64,000 bases of DNA from JAMZMI01 sp963848175. GTDB taxonomy: Bacteria; Bacteroidota; Bacteroidia; Cytophagales; Cyclobacteriaceae. Below, piece after piece: positions 1 through 7,542 of the stretch. A program made the translations under genes and the position numbers. The DNA lies in NCBI GenBank assembly GCA_963848175.1, contig CAWKCO010000005.1, positions 310,001-374,000 on the forward strand, in the 5' to 3' direction. The notes beneath the pieces are model-generated. The model saw only the letters and a list, made by a program, of their open reading frames with translations. It was not told the DNA's origin and did not search any database. Numbering within the stretch: position 1 is the first letter of the stretch; the number at the start of each line of letters is the position of its first letter.

Positions 1-1791
1 CACGGGGTGGGCGTCTTTACGCTTTTCGGGTATCCGGTAGCGCAAAATGTATTCGCGCATCATACCCGACTTGGCCACCCCTGGGCGTATGATGGAGCTG
101 GCCGCCACCAATGTGAGGTAATCCTCAGCTTGCAGTTTGGTCAGGAGCATGCGCATGGCTGGCGACTCCACATAAAAACAGCCGATGGCCTTCGCTTCCC
201 TGAGGTTGATGCGCACCAGCTCATCTTCTTTGAAAAGCTTGATGTCGTGGATGTCAATCGCGAGCCTGTCTGGTTGATTTTCTTTGATGATCGCCAATGC
301 GTCTTTGATTTTGCCCAAGCCTCGCTGTGCCAAAATATCATATTTGAAAAGCCCCACATCCTCGGCTATCACCATATCAAAATGGGTGATGGGAAAGCCT
401 TTGGGCGGGAGGGAAGTGGCGGTGAAATAATGAATAGGACGATCGGAGATGATGATGCCACCAGCATGTACGCTCAGGTGACTGGGAAAACCGGTGAGTC
501 GTGCACCATAGTTGAGGATACGCTGCGCATGCAGGTCCTGAGGCTGGTTGGGGTTTACAGATCGTTTGCCTGTGTCGTCTTGTAGTTTTTCTATTTCGTA
601 GGCAGGCATACCAAAAGTCTTGCCCACTTCGCGCAAGACTGCTCGGTGCTGAAAGGTGCTGTGAGTGGCAAGCAGCACAGCATTTTCATATTTATCAAAA
701 ATGTATTGCGTTACATCATTGCGGTCTTTCGACGAAAAGTCAATGTCAAAATCGGGAGGATTTTGTCTGAAAAGGTTGATGAACCGCTCGAAATAGAGGT
801 CAAGTTCTACCGGATCTACATCCGTAATGCGGAGGAGATAGGCCACCACGCTATTGGCACCACTGCCACGCCCTACGTAATAATAGTCTTTGCTCCGCGC
901 ATAGGACACAATGTCCCAACTGATCAGAAAATAGGAGAGAAAACCCATCTGACGGATGATTTTCAGTTCTGTGATTACTCGCTTGAGAATGGCATATTTT
1001 GGCTTTTTGCCATAGCGATAGGGCAATCCATCTATGCACAGTTGCCGCATTTTGTCATAATCTTCTTGTTCTGAGCCAGTAAAAGTCTTGAGGTTTTGCG
1101 GTTTGGCTTCTGGGCTGAATTCAAAATGAATGGAGCAATCGCTCAGCACCTTTTTGAGATTTTCCAGTGCTTCGGGTAGGTATTCATAAGCATCCGAAAA
1201 TTCCTTTCTGCTAAGGAAAATATCCGATGCATGCGCCATGTCGCTGGGCTGTAGTTTGCTCACGAGCGTATTGAGGTCTATGGCTCGGAGTACGCCATGT
1301 AGCTCATGGTCGGTGCTGCGGGGCAAAGTGAATGTGGGGCAGGCGATGAGTTTAGTTTTATCAATGGACGAAAAGCGGATGCGGTTGACCTCATAGGGTT
1401 TGATGGAGATAAATTCGTAGGTCGTCAGAGGACGCTTGGGAATATTGTCAAAAGGATAAATGATGTAGCAATTGTCAATAGGATCTGCGATGGGAGGAAA
1501 GGGCAGATCGCTGTGCAAATGCTTGGACAGCCTTTCATTCAGCGATTGGTAGCCGGCATTGTTACGCGCCACTCCCACATATTGCTGTTTTGCGCCATTG
1601 CGAAAGTCAATACCCAAAATGGGACGAATGCCTGCTTTTTTGGCTTGTCTGACAAACTCCAGATTGCCAGCGGTGCTATTGATGTCGGTGAGAGAGAGGG
1701 TTTTGTAACGGTGCTTTACCGCCCACTCCACCAGCTGCTCTATGGAGAAGATGCCATATTTGAAACTAAAAAAGGAGTGGATATTTAGCAT
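1..1791 (-). CDS. dnaE: DNA polymerase III alpha subunit, short DnaE2-like type (3' part outside window)
   Basis: Replicative or translesion C-family DNA polymerase. The minus-strand frame stays open from the ATG at 1791 to the window edge (597 codons visible of about 1000 expected). It begins with a degenerate PHP domain: the usual HxH metal site is reduced to IHSFFS, with one His left. The polymerase core follows with GRGSGA (about residues 302-307) and PDFDIDF (about 347-353), which holds the catalytic aspartates. The short PHP-first form without an obvious exonuclease resembles the second DnaE that Bacteroidota carry beside DinB under SOS-type control. That assignment is inferred; being the main replicase is less likely given the degenerate PHP. 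Two palindromic boxes sit 10-43 bp upstream of the start. Long plus-strand open frames here are antisense shadows. Confidence 0.9.
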   Translation of the reverse strand, partial: MLNIHSFFSFKYGIFSIEQLVEWAVKHRYKTLSLTDINSTAGNLEFVRQAKKAGIRPILGIDFRNGAKQQYVGVARNNAGYQSLNERLSKHLHSDLPFPPIADPIDNCYIIYPFDNIPKRPLTTYEFISIKPYEVNRIRFSSIDKTKLIACPTFTLPRSTDHELHGVLRAIDLNTLVSKLQPSDMAHASDIFLSRKEFSDAYEYLPEALENLKKVLSDCSIHFEFSPEAKPQNLKTFTGSEQEDYDKMRQLCIDGLPYRYGKKPKYAILKRVITELKIIRQMGFLSYFLISWDIVSYARSKDYYYVGRGSGANSVVAYLLRITDVDPVELDLYFERFINLFRQNPPDFDIDFSSKDRNDVTQYIFDKYENAVLLATHSTFQHRAVLREVGKTFGMPAYEIEKLQDDTGKRSVNPNQPQDLHAQRILNYGARLTGFPSHLSVHAGGIIISDRPIHYFTATSLPPKGFPITHFDMVIAEDVGLFKYDILAQRGLGKIKDALAIIKENQPDRLAIDIHDIKLFKEDELVRINLREAKAIGCFYVESPAMRMLLTKLQAEDYLTLVAASSIIRPGVAKSGMMREYILRYRIPEKRKDAHPV

Positions 1792-1800
1792 TCAGTAAAG

Positions 1801-1834
1801 CTAATAAAATTAGTTTATATACTAAATATATTAG
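1801..1834. promoter_or_regulatory. Pair of CTAA-N5-TTAG operator-like boxes upstream of dnaE
   Basis: Two perfect inverted repeats, CTAA-TAAAA-TTAG (1801-1813) and CTAA-ATATA-TTAG (1822-1834), lie exactly 21 bp apart and end 10 bp from the dnaE start codon. The same box occurs twice before the gene at 52361. Their position over the likely promoter suggests repressor binding, possibly by the S24 repressor encoded at 52907 (inference). Confidence 0.55.
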
Positions 1835-2042
1835 CTTTCATGGTATTGAAATTATCTTACATCAATAAAAAAATGTAAATGCTGATCCGTATGGAGTGTG
1901 GCAATTTTTACCAATTGCATATTATAAAGGGGTATAATATTCCATGTTTAATTATGCGCATAATAGGTTTAAGCAAAATAGAGGCGGTATTAAGAATGGA
2001 ATGGTTTTAGAGAATAATTAATTGCAGATTATTTAAAACACA

Positions 2043-2447
2043 ATGAATATGAAAGTATCAAAAAACGAATTGCTGTTGATTTATGACTCTGAAAACCATG
2101 AGGATAAAAAAGCCTTGGGCTATGCCCAAAGTTTGCAGCATCATAAACTAAAAGAAAAAGATATCAGAAAAGAACCGCTTACTGATACTCAGGTAGAAGA
2201 GATTATTGAAGCTTTGGGAATTGCGCCAGAAGATATAATGGACAAGCAATCTGAGATTTACCAAAAAGAGTATGCCCATGTATCATTAGAGCGGTATGAT
2301 ATCCTGACGGCTGTAAGCAAAAATCCGGAGCTTATGAGAACCCCAATAGCCATACGCGAGCATACAGCCAAATTTGTGGGTACTTCCTATGAATTTATTA
2401 AAGAGGATATGGATAGTGATACTGCCCCTACCGAAAATGAAATTTAA
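2043..2447 (+). CDS. ArsC/Spx-like thioredoxin-fold protein without cysteine
   Basis: 134-residue protein with the layout of the arsenate reductase (ArsC)/Spx family: an N-terminal beta strand LLLIYDS, a helix DKKALGYAQSL, and the late signature NPELMRTPIA (about residues 95-104), equivalent to the nP-L-RPi motif of ArsC. The catalytic CxxxxxR segment is replaced by YDSENHEDKKAL, and the whole protein contains no Cys, so redox catalysis is not expected. A regulatory or binding role is possible but unknown. ATG codons at 2043 and 2049 both fit. The gene stands alone, divergent from dnaE. Family assignment is fairly secure, function is not. Confidence 0.7.
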   Translation: MNMKVSKNELLLIYDSENHEDKKALGYAQSLQHHKLKEKDIRKEPLTDTQVEEIIEALGIAPEDIMDKQSEIYQKEYAHVSLERYDILTAVSKNPELMRTPIAIREHTAKFVGTSYEFIKEDMDSDTAPTENEI

Positions 2448-2744
2448 GGTTTACGCCCTGAGTTAAGCTCTTTTTCGGGGCGTCAGTGTTGTGCTTTATT
2501 AAATTCAATGTTTTGTGTATTCTTTTGAGTCAAATGCCTCGGCACGCTCACGAGGTACGAAATTTTATTCCAGGCAAGCATCGGAGAATAAAATCCACTG
2601 GTGATTTAACCTAGAGGTGACAGAGAAGTATGTTATGCATTTTTACATTGAGAAAAGACTCTGCTTTGAATTAAAAGAAGAACTTTTCAGAATCATCAAT
2701 GCCAATCTGTGTAAACCAAATCACAATTCATCAGTTTTGCTACT
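2448..2744. other. Intergenic region with weak hairpins
   Basis: No gene seen. A short stem ACGCCC/GGGGCGT follows the ArsC-like stop (about 2454-2480) and may terminate transcription. A TTTTATTC/GAATAAAA stem lies at about 2562-2598. Open frames crossing this stretch show no recognisable protein. Confidence 0.4.
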
Positions 2745-3648
2745 ATGCTCAAAATCGCCTGGTCGCCACAATACTGTCATCCTCTACCTGAAGGTCACCG
2801 CTTTCCTATGGAGAAATACGACTTGCTTCCGGAGCAGCTTTTGCATGAAGGCACGGTGAGTCAGAGTCATTTCTTTGCACCGGGACAATTGACAGAGCAG
2901 CAAATATTGGCGGTACATACTCAAGAGTATTGGCATAAGCTGCGTACGTTGAACCTCTCACGCCAAGAAGAAAGAAAAAGTGGTTTTCCACTTTCGCAAG
3001 CCTTAGTAGATCGAGAAATGAATATCAATGCAGGTACGATCAGAGGCTGCTAAATATGCATTGGAGCACGGCATAGCCATGAATGTGGCAGGAGGGACGC
3101 ATCATGCTTTTACCGATCGGGCAGAAGGGTTTTGTTTGCTCAATGATCAGGCTATCGCTGCGCAGTATTTGCTTGACCACCAGTTGGCCAAGCAAATATT
3201 GATTGTAGACCTAGATGTACATCAAGGAAATGGTACGGCAGAAATCTTCACCAATGAACCTCGGGTTTTTACTTTCAGTATGCACGGGGCGAAGAACTAT
3301 CCCGGACACAAAGAAAAGTCAGATTTGGATATAGGTTTGGAGGACGGAACGGGCGATGAAGTTTATCTAAAGACGCTGGATCAAAATTTGAAGAGATTAG
3401 TGGACGAGGTAAAACCTGATTTTATGTTTTTTCAGTCGGGAGTGGATGTTTTAGCCACAGATAAGCTTGGTCGATTGGGGATGAGTATCGAAGGATGTAA
3501 AAAGCGAGATGAGTTGGTATTGGCTGTAGCGAAACAAAACCGAATTCCGATTACCGTTTGTATGGGTGGGGGATACTCGGTACAAATCAAAGACATCATA
3601 GAAGCACATGCCAATACTTTTAGACTTGCGCAGGATCTTTATTTTTAG
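2745..3648 (+). CDS. Histone deacetylase-superfamily hydrolase, interrupted by one frameshift
   Basis: Zn-dependent deacetylase of the HDAC/acetoin-utilisation (AcuC) superfamily, about 300 residues when the two frames are joined, which is the usual length. Visible motifs: AGGTHHAF (the His-His pair), VDLDVHQGNG (D-x-H zinc ligands), QSGVDVLATD (third ligand Asp) and GGGYS near the C terminus. The first frame runs 2745-3053 and the second resumes before 3050. An extra G near 3044-3047 (reading GAGGCTGCT where GAGCTGCT restores the frame) explains the break. All catalytic residues are downstream of it. Likely an indel error; substrate unknown, probably a small acylated amine. Confidence 0.85.
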
Positions 3649-3740
3649 CCACTTGCCAAAGCTGGAAAATGGAGTAGATTAGCGATAAAAGAACAATCTG
3701 GAGGTGTGGCGAGGTGTCATATATCCGGTTGTTACATGCA
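3647..3740 (+). repeat. Copy A of a ~95 bp direct repeat
   Basis: Starts right at the end of the deacetylase gene. The first ~36 bases (CTTGCCAAAG, then TGGAAAATGGAGTAGATTA) match copy B at 4872 almost exactly. The rest is diverged but aligned (GGAGG-GTGGCG-G, then a TCC-G-TGTT core). It ends with GTTACATG, complementary to CATGTAAC at 4712 after the next gene. Confidence 0.75.
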
Positions 3741-3754
3741 ATTTCTTATCATTT

Positions 3755-4702
3755 ATGCGACAATTTCTATTAGCAGCCTTACTTTTCTTAACCATGGTAT
3801 CAAATTCTTATTCCCAAGATTTTGAACATGGACACTATACTGACTATTCTGATATTAAACACGAAGGTTTAATTAGAATTAAGGAAAAGGACGGTGGATT
3901 TAAATTCAAAGAATCTGAAGACTCTAAACCAAAAAGAATATCAGTAGAAGAAGCAAAATATTTCAAAATGGGTGAACGTGAATTCTATGTTAAATCTTTT
4001 GATACATTTCACGAAACTTGGGAGAGTCGTTCGTCTTTAGATATTTTGGTTGACCAAATTAAAAAAAGATACTTTGTTGAATTAATAGAGAAGGGTAGGG
4101 TAAATGCCTACGTTCATAGCGATCTTGAATTTAACTCACCAATTCCAAACAGAGACAAAGAATATTATCTTGAAAAAGGCAGTCTAGTCAAAAAAATGAA
4201 TTCTAGTGAAAATATCAATTTACCGTTAAAACTATTTGGAACTTTAAAGAAGTTTATCGATGACGATTCTATCTATTTAGAAAAATATCAAGCTAAAATT
4301 TATAAGGATGACGATTGGTTAACCTTGATAAGGGACTACAATAACAAATACCGTGAACTACGTTCTAAACAAGACACTATTCTTATTTTTCGTTCTAATA
4401 AGAAGCAATCAGATAGTCCCATTTTAATGAATATCAACGAAAAAGGTTCTTGGGAGTTATACCCAAATACACTAGTTAAAATTGTTGTAGATGACATTAC
4501 AGATTTTCAAATATGTATGGAAAACTCTAACTGCATGAACTTTACTGGGTCACTGATTAGGGAGAACTATTTCGAAGCTTTCCAGTCAACAGATGAACAG
4601 CCAATCATAACCTACGCCGATCAAGAAACTGGTAAATACTACGCTACAAGAATTGAATATTTAATGAAGAAGGCAAAAAAGAAATCTTCAAAACGAAAAT
4701 GA
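3755..4702 (+). CDS. Secreted protein of unknown function
   Basis: 315-residue protein, no family recognised. The ATG at 3755 is preferred because it places a clear signal peptide at the N terminus (MRQFLLAALLFLTMVSNSYS, ending before Q-D-F). A longer frame upstream only adds residues that run into repeat copy A. The mature part is charged, rich in Lys/Asp/Tyr, with no transmembrane segment, and ends in a basic tail (KKAKKKSSKRK). Base composition is clearly more AT-rich than the flanking deacetylase and HTH genes. It lies between two direct repeat copies, with a short inverted core at each side, so it may be a mobile cassette. Confidence 0.6.
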   Translation: MRQFLLAALLFLTMVSNSYSQDFEHGHYTDYSDIKHEGLIRIKEKDGGFKFKESEDSKPKRISVEEAKYFKMGEREFYVKSFDTFHETWESRSSLDILVDQIKKRYFVELIEKGRVNAYVHSDLEFNSPIPNRDKEYYLEKGSLVKKMNSSENINLPLKLFGTLKKFIDDDSIYLEKYQAKIYKDDDWLTLIRDYNNKYRELRSKQDTILIFRSNKKQSDSPILMNINEKGSWELYPNTLVKIVVDDITDFQICMENSNCMNFTGSLIRENYFEAFQSTDEQPIITYADQETGKYYATRIEYLMKKAKKKSSKRK

Positions 4703-4871
4703 AATAAAACCATGTAACAGACGATGATAGAGCATGGCCTTACTTTGTCATTTGCAAACTATCTCACTTATCTACAGCTAAGAAACTCTGTTACTTTTAT
4801 ATTCTACCACACTTAGTTTTACCCCTTATTACGTTACACCTCTTGCACCTCACAGCCATAGATCTATTCCT

Positions 4872-4968
4872 AGCTGCTTGCCAAAGATGGAAAATGGAGT
4901 AGATTACAATCAAGACTCAATGCGGAGGAGTGGCGTGGGGGTCCTACATCCAGATGTTTAACATAACC
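4872..4968 (+). repeat. Copy B of the ~95 bp direct repeat
   Basis: Second copy, about 1.2 kb after copy A, ending about 14 bp before the ATG at 4982. Each copy therefore precedes a gene start, like a recombination or attachment sequence carried by each cassette. Confidence 0.75.
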
Positions 4969-4981
4969 AATCAAAATCTAC

Positions 4982-5347
4982 ATGAATATACGTTGCGGGG
5001 AAAATGAAATTTTGTATTCTGGCACTGTGATCGCTATTCTGGATCAACCAGTTACAATTGCCTTTCCAGAACAGAAAGCCTCACTTAAGTTTATAATTAA
5101 TTTTGCTGAAGATACCTCTAATAAGGATTCTGTAATACGAACCAATCCAATCGATAGCAGAACCTTAGAAATGTTTTTTGTTAACTTTTCGAATCCTCTA
5201 GGAACAGGAAATACCGAACTGTGGAACATAGGCAATTTGGGAAATCAAAAGCTCTATTTGAACTATCGCGTTTACCACATCGATAAGTTGAGCAAAACGC
5301 TACATTATACTTTTTACTTAGGAAAGGAGGGCAGCCATGAACAGTAG
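4982..5347 (+). CDS. Small beta-rich protein, DUF6864-like
   Basis: 121-residue protein without signal peptide. The pattern ILYSGTVIAIL near the N terminus, a middle NFSNPLGTG and a C-terminal YRVYHIDK...YTFYL recall the small DUF6864 family. This match is from memory of the pattern and is moderate. No catalytic motif is seen. It overlaps the next gene by 11 bp, so the two are probably co-translated. AT-rich like its neighbours; together with the 5337 gene it forms the second cargo downstream of repeat copy B. Confidence 0.6.
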   Translation: MNIRCGENEILYSGTVIAILDQPVTIAFPEQKASLKFIINFAEDTSNKDSVIRTNPIDSRTLEMFFVNFSNPLGTGNTELWNIGNLGNQKLYLNYRVYHIDKLSKTLHYTFYLGKEGSHEQ

Positions 5348-5708
5348 TGGTGGAATTAATACGAATAATGAATTCGTGGATCAGGTCAGAAACAACACCA
5401 AATCTGATCTAATAATAATAACAGAAGACAAGCTAGAAAACATAATGCTCAAGCATCTTGCAAATTTAGCCATCTCTAGTGGTTGGATTACACCATTGTC
5501 TTTATTACTAACAGTATTTATAGTTCTATTAACAGCTGATTTTAAAGAATTTGCCACAATAAGTAAATCAGTTTGGCAAGCAGCATTCATTATTGCATTA
5601 ATAATATTTCTTGGCTGGACAATTAATAATAGTATAAAAGCATTCAAATGCTCAAAAAAAGCCACTATTAATTTCCTTATTAAAGAGATAAAGAATAATC
5701 AAGAATAA
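5337..5708 (+). CDS. Small two-helix membrane protein, unknown
   Basis: 123-residue protein with a polar N-terminal half and two hydrophobic segments (about residues 48-63 and 78-96), ending in a Lys-rich tail. No family recognised. It begins inside the end of the 4982 gene (ATG at 5337, 11 bp overlap), which argues for a paired function such as a membrane anchor or partner for that protein. Shortly after its stop the sequence reads GCATAACAGGTG, similar to the CATGTAACAG that follows the gene at 3755. Confidence 0.5.
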   Translation: MNSSGGINTNNEFVDQVRNNTKSDLIIITEDKLENIMLKHLANLAISSGWITPLSLLLTVFIVLLTADFKEFATISKSVWQAAFIIALIIFLGWTINNSIKAFKCSKKATINFLIKEIKNNQE

Positions 5709-5835
5709 AAATGCATAACAGGTGTTAAAATCTATCGGATTCCTAGTAGCTTTCATATAACAGTTAAATCGAGTTCTTTTGTAATCATCACAAATTGCAA
5801 GCTCACGAATTTTAGCTGATTGTTCCCCACACCCC

Positions 5836-6177
5836 TCACTCCATCTTCCCAATCATATCATTAAGCCGCTCCAGTTTGTCGAAGGGCAGGTTTTTGAGTT
5901 GCTCTAGGTTTTTGAGCCGAGAGGTATCGCGGCTCAGCGCATGGATAGGGTGATCGGCTGCTACGGCCTGTTCGCCAGCCTGCCAGTCCAGCAGATCGTT
6001 GGGCGTGCAGCGCAAGGCGATGCAGATCTTTTCCAGCGTGTCCAGTGTGATATTTCTGGCATTGCCAGCCGCAAGACGCTGCGCGGTGTTGTGGGTGAAC
6101 CCGATCTTCATCATAAAAGCGTAAGCTTTGGGGTAGCCACGCAGCGTGGCGATGTATTTCACATTGAGTTTTAACAT
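5836..6177 (-). CDS. XRE/Cro-type helix-turn-helix regulator
   Basis: 113-residue DNA-binding protein. The HTH spans about residues 20-60: a GFTHNTAQRLAAG recognition region followed by ITLDTLEKICIALRCTPNDLLDW, the typical XRE tail. The C-terminal half is a short polar helix with no sensor or protease domain. It is clearly GC-richer than the AT-rich genes on its left, which suggests a separate origin. Regulator of unknown target. A MITE-like element and the 21 bp array lie immediately upstream of it, and that array is a candidate binding region (inference). Confidence 0.8.
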   Translation of the reverse strand: MLKLNVKYIATLRGYPKAYAFMMKIGFTHNTAQRLAAGNARNITLDTLEKICIALRCTPNDLLDWQAGEQAVAADHPIHALSRDTSRLKNLEQLKNLPFDKLERLNDMIGKME

Positions 6178-6217
6178 ATCCTATTCTGTTCAATTCCTAT
6201 AGTTAGCAATGAATGTT

Positions 6218-6427
6218 GTTTTGTTAAGGCTTACGTCACTGCGAGGGGTAACCCCTTTTTATCAGGGGCACAAATCGAGCTGACGAAATGTTTTAATCAT
6301 CTTAAAATCAAGACTTTACGAAAATGCTTCATCGGTAGCGTAGAGCGGCAGTCTCATTAATGGGCGCAGAATTAACAATAAGTTTGCTTCGTTCCTCGCA
6401 AAGACGGTTATATCATTTTAACAAAAC
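6218..6427. mobile_element. MITE-like element with inverted ends
   Basis: About 210 bp without a coding frame, bounded by GTTTTGTTAA (6218-6227) and TTAACAAAAC (6418-6427). Just inside are CGTCACTGCGAGG and CCTCGCAAAGACG, the wide-spread CGTCATTGCGAGG type palindromic motif. A non-autonomous element or REP-like unit is the best reading. Confidence 0.6.
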
Positions 6428-6496
6428 GACCTCAATTCACCAATCGCTATTGCTGCAAGGGGGATAGAGGAAGCCTCTTTCCGCTATTGTCAATCG

Positions 6497-6790
6497 TATA
6501 ATTAATAATTTAAATAGTATTACTAAATAAATCAATATTGAGATTAAAAAAATATATGGTAGTAGTTAAACAATCAATATTTTAGTTATTGCAATGGATG
6601 CTTGTATCACTGCATTTCATACTTATAGTATTGCATTAGATACTTTTAGTACTGAAATACATGCTAAAAATAGTATGTTTAATACATTTACTACTGTACT
6701 AAATGCTTTAGTTATTGTATTAATAATTTTTATTATTGTATAAAATAGTTTAGTGATTGTATTACATACATAAATTATCAAATTAAATAG
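6497..6790. repeat. Degenerate 21 bp tandem array, about 14 units
   Basis: Units start every 21 bp without exception. The ten clearest are at 6581, 6602, 6623, 6644, 6665, 6686, 6707, 6728, 6749 and 6770; weaker units extend left to about 6497. The core is close to an 11 bp palindrome GYATTNNATRC (for example GCATTAGATAC, GTACTAAATGC, GTATTACATAC) preceded by a T-rich TTTTAGTATT-like stretch. No coding frame crosses it. Confidence 0.8.
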
Positions 6791-6881
6791 TTTTTATTGA
6801 ATGTGGATCGTCCTGACGCAGCTGTGTTCGTTTCCAGCTGCAATTTACCCGAATAGAAAAAACACTTTTAAAGCATAAAAG

Positions 6882-6912
6882 AACCCCGCTCATCATACGA
6901 TGAGCGGGATTT
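6882..6912 (-). terminator. Rho-independent terminator of the zinc locus
   Basis: Perfect stem CCCGCTCATC / GATGAGCGGG with loop ATAC, followed on the minus strand by GTTCTTTTATG. It lies just after the stop of the lipoprotein gene. Confidence 0.85.
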
Positions 6913-6919
6913 GTTTTAT

Positions 6920-7540
6920 TTAGGGTTGAATATTCAGAATAAATGTCAAATTAAAATCTGCATCTCCGGCATCCACGCCTGAAGTAGCCGTTTTCAGGCC
7001 GTCGGGTTGATGTTGCAGTCTCACAGTAAAGAATCCACTTAGTGCCGATGCAGCTGTAGTCCATGAAGTAGACAGGCCAACAGGGGAGTCATTCTCGTCC
7101 TCATCATTGTAAACCACCGGGTCAGAAGCTGCATCTATATTGCCATTTCCGGTAGGGTTAGAGAAAGCATCATTGGAGAAACTAAAAAAGAACTGGTGCT
7201 CGTGATCTTCTTCCGCTATTTCCTCCGAGATGTCTTCCGGATCGTTTGCATCCAGCTTATTTTCGACTTTTATGGTGAGGGTATAGGTTGTTTCAGCCTT
7301 CAGTTCGATTGGCTCTTTCGCTACTAATTCGTCGATACCCTCTCCATCTGGGTCTTGTGCCAGAGCAGTCACCACATCCGTTCCATCAGCATTATTGGTA
7401 AAAGTCAGCGTCACGTCAGTGATTACTTCTTCATCATTTTCTGCGGGTGGCACATCATCATCGCTACAAGAGGCAAAGCATAGACCTGTGGACATAAGCG
7501 CGTAAAAGCTGTACTTTTTCAAATAGTTGGTTGTTTTCAT
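6920..7540 (-). CDS. Acidic lipoprotein partnering the TonB receptor
   Basis: 206-residue lipoprotein with lipidation at Cys25 (FASC followed by SDDD). The mature part is strongly acidic, with a His/Asp/Glu-rich stretch EEIAEEDHEHQ near residue 110 that could bind metal. No enzyme family recognised. Its ATG is 2 bp after the stop of the TonB receptor, so it is the last gene of that operon and is followed by a terminator. By context it may be a surface or periplasmic accessory for zinc uptake; this is inference from the ZnuD-like receptor and the Zur-like regulator nearby. Confidence 0.75.
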   Translation of the reverse strand: MKTTNYLKKYSFYALMSTGLCFASCSDDDVPPAENDEEVITDVTLTFTNNADGTDVVTALAQDPDGEGIDELVAKEPIELKAETTYTLTIKVENKLDANDPEDISEEIAEEDHEHQFFFSFSNDAFSNPTGNGNIDAASDPVVYNDEDENDSPVGLSTSWTTAASALSGFFTVRLQHQPDGLKTATSGVDAGDADFNLTFILNIQP

Positions 7541-7542
7541 TT

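Noticed and set aside
7..1788. Three long plus-strand open frames (7-585, 646-1074, 1306-1788)
   Set aside because: They lie antisense to a continuous minus-strand frame with clear DnaE motifs and have no family pattern themselves.
2617..2859. 80-residue open frame upstream of and overlapping the deacetylase start
   Set aside because: It runs into the deacetylase gene in another frame and has no recognisable pattern.
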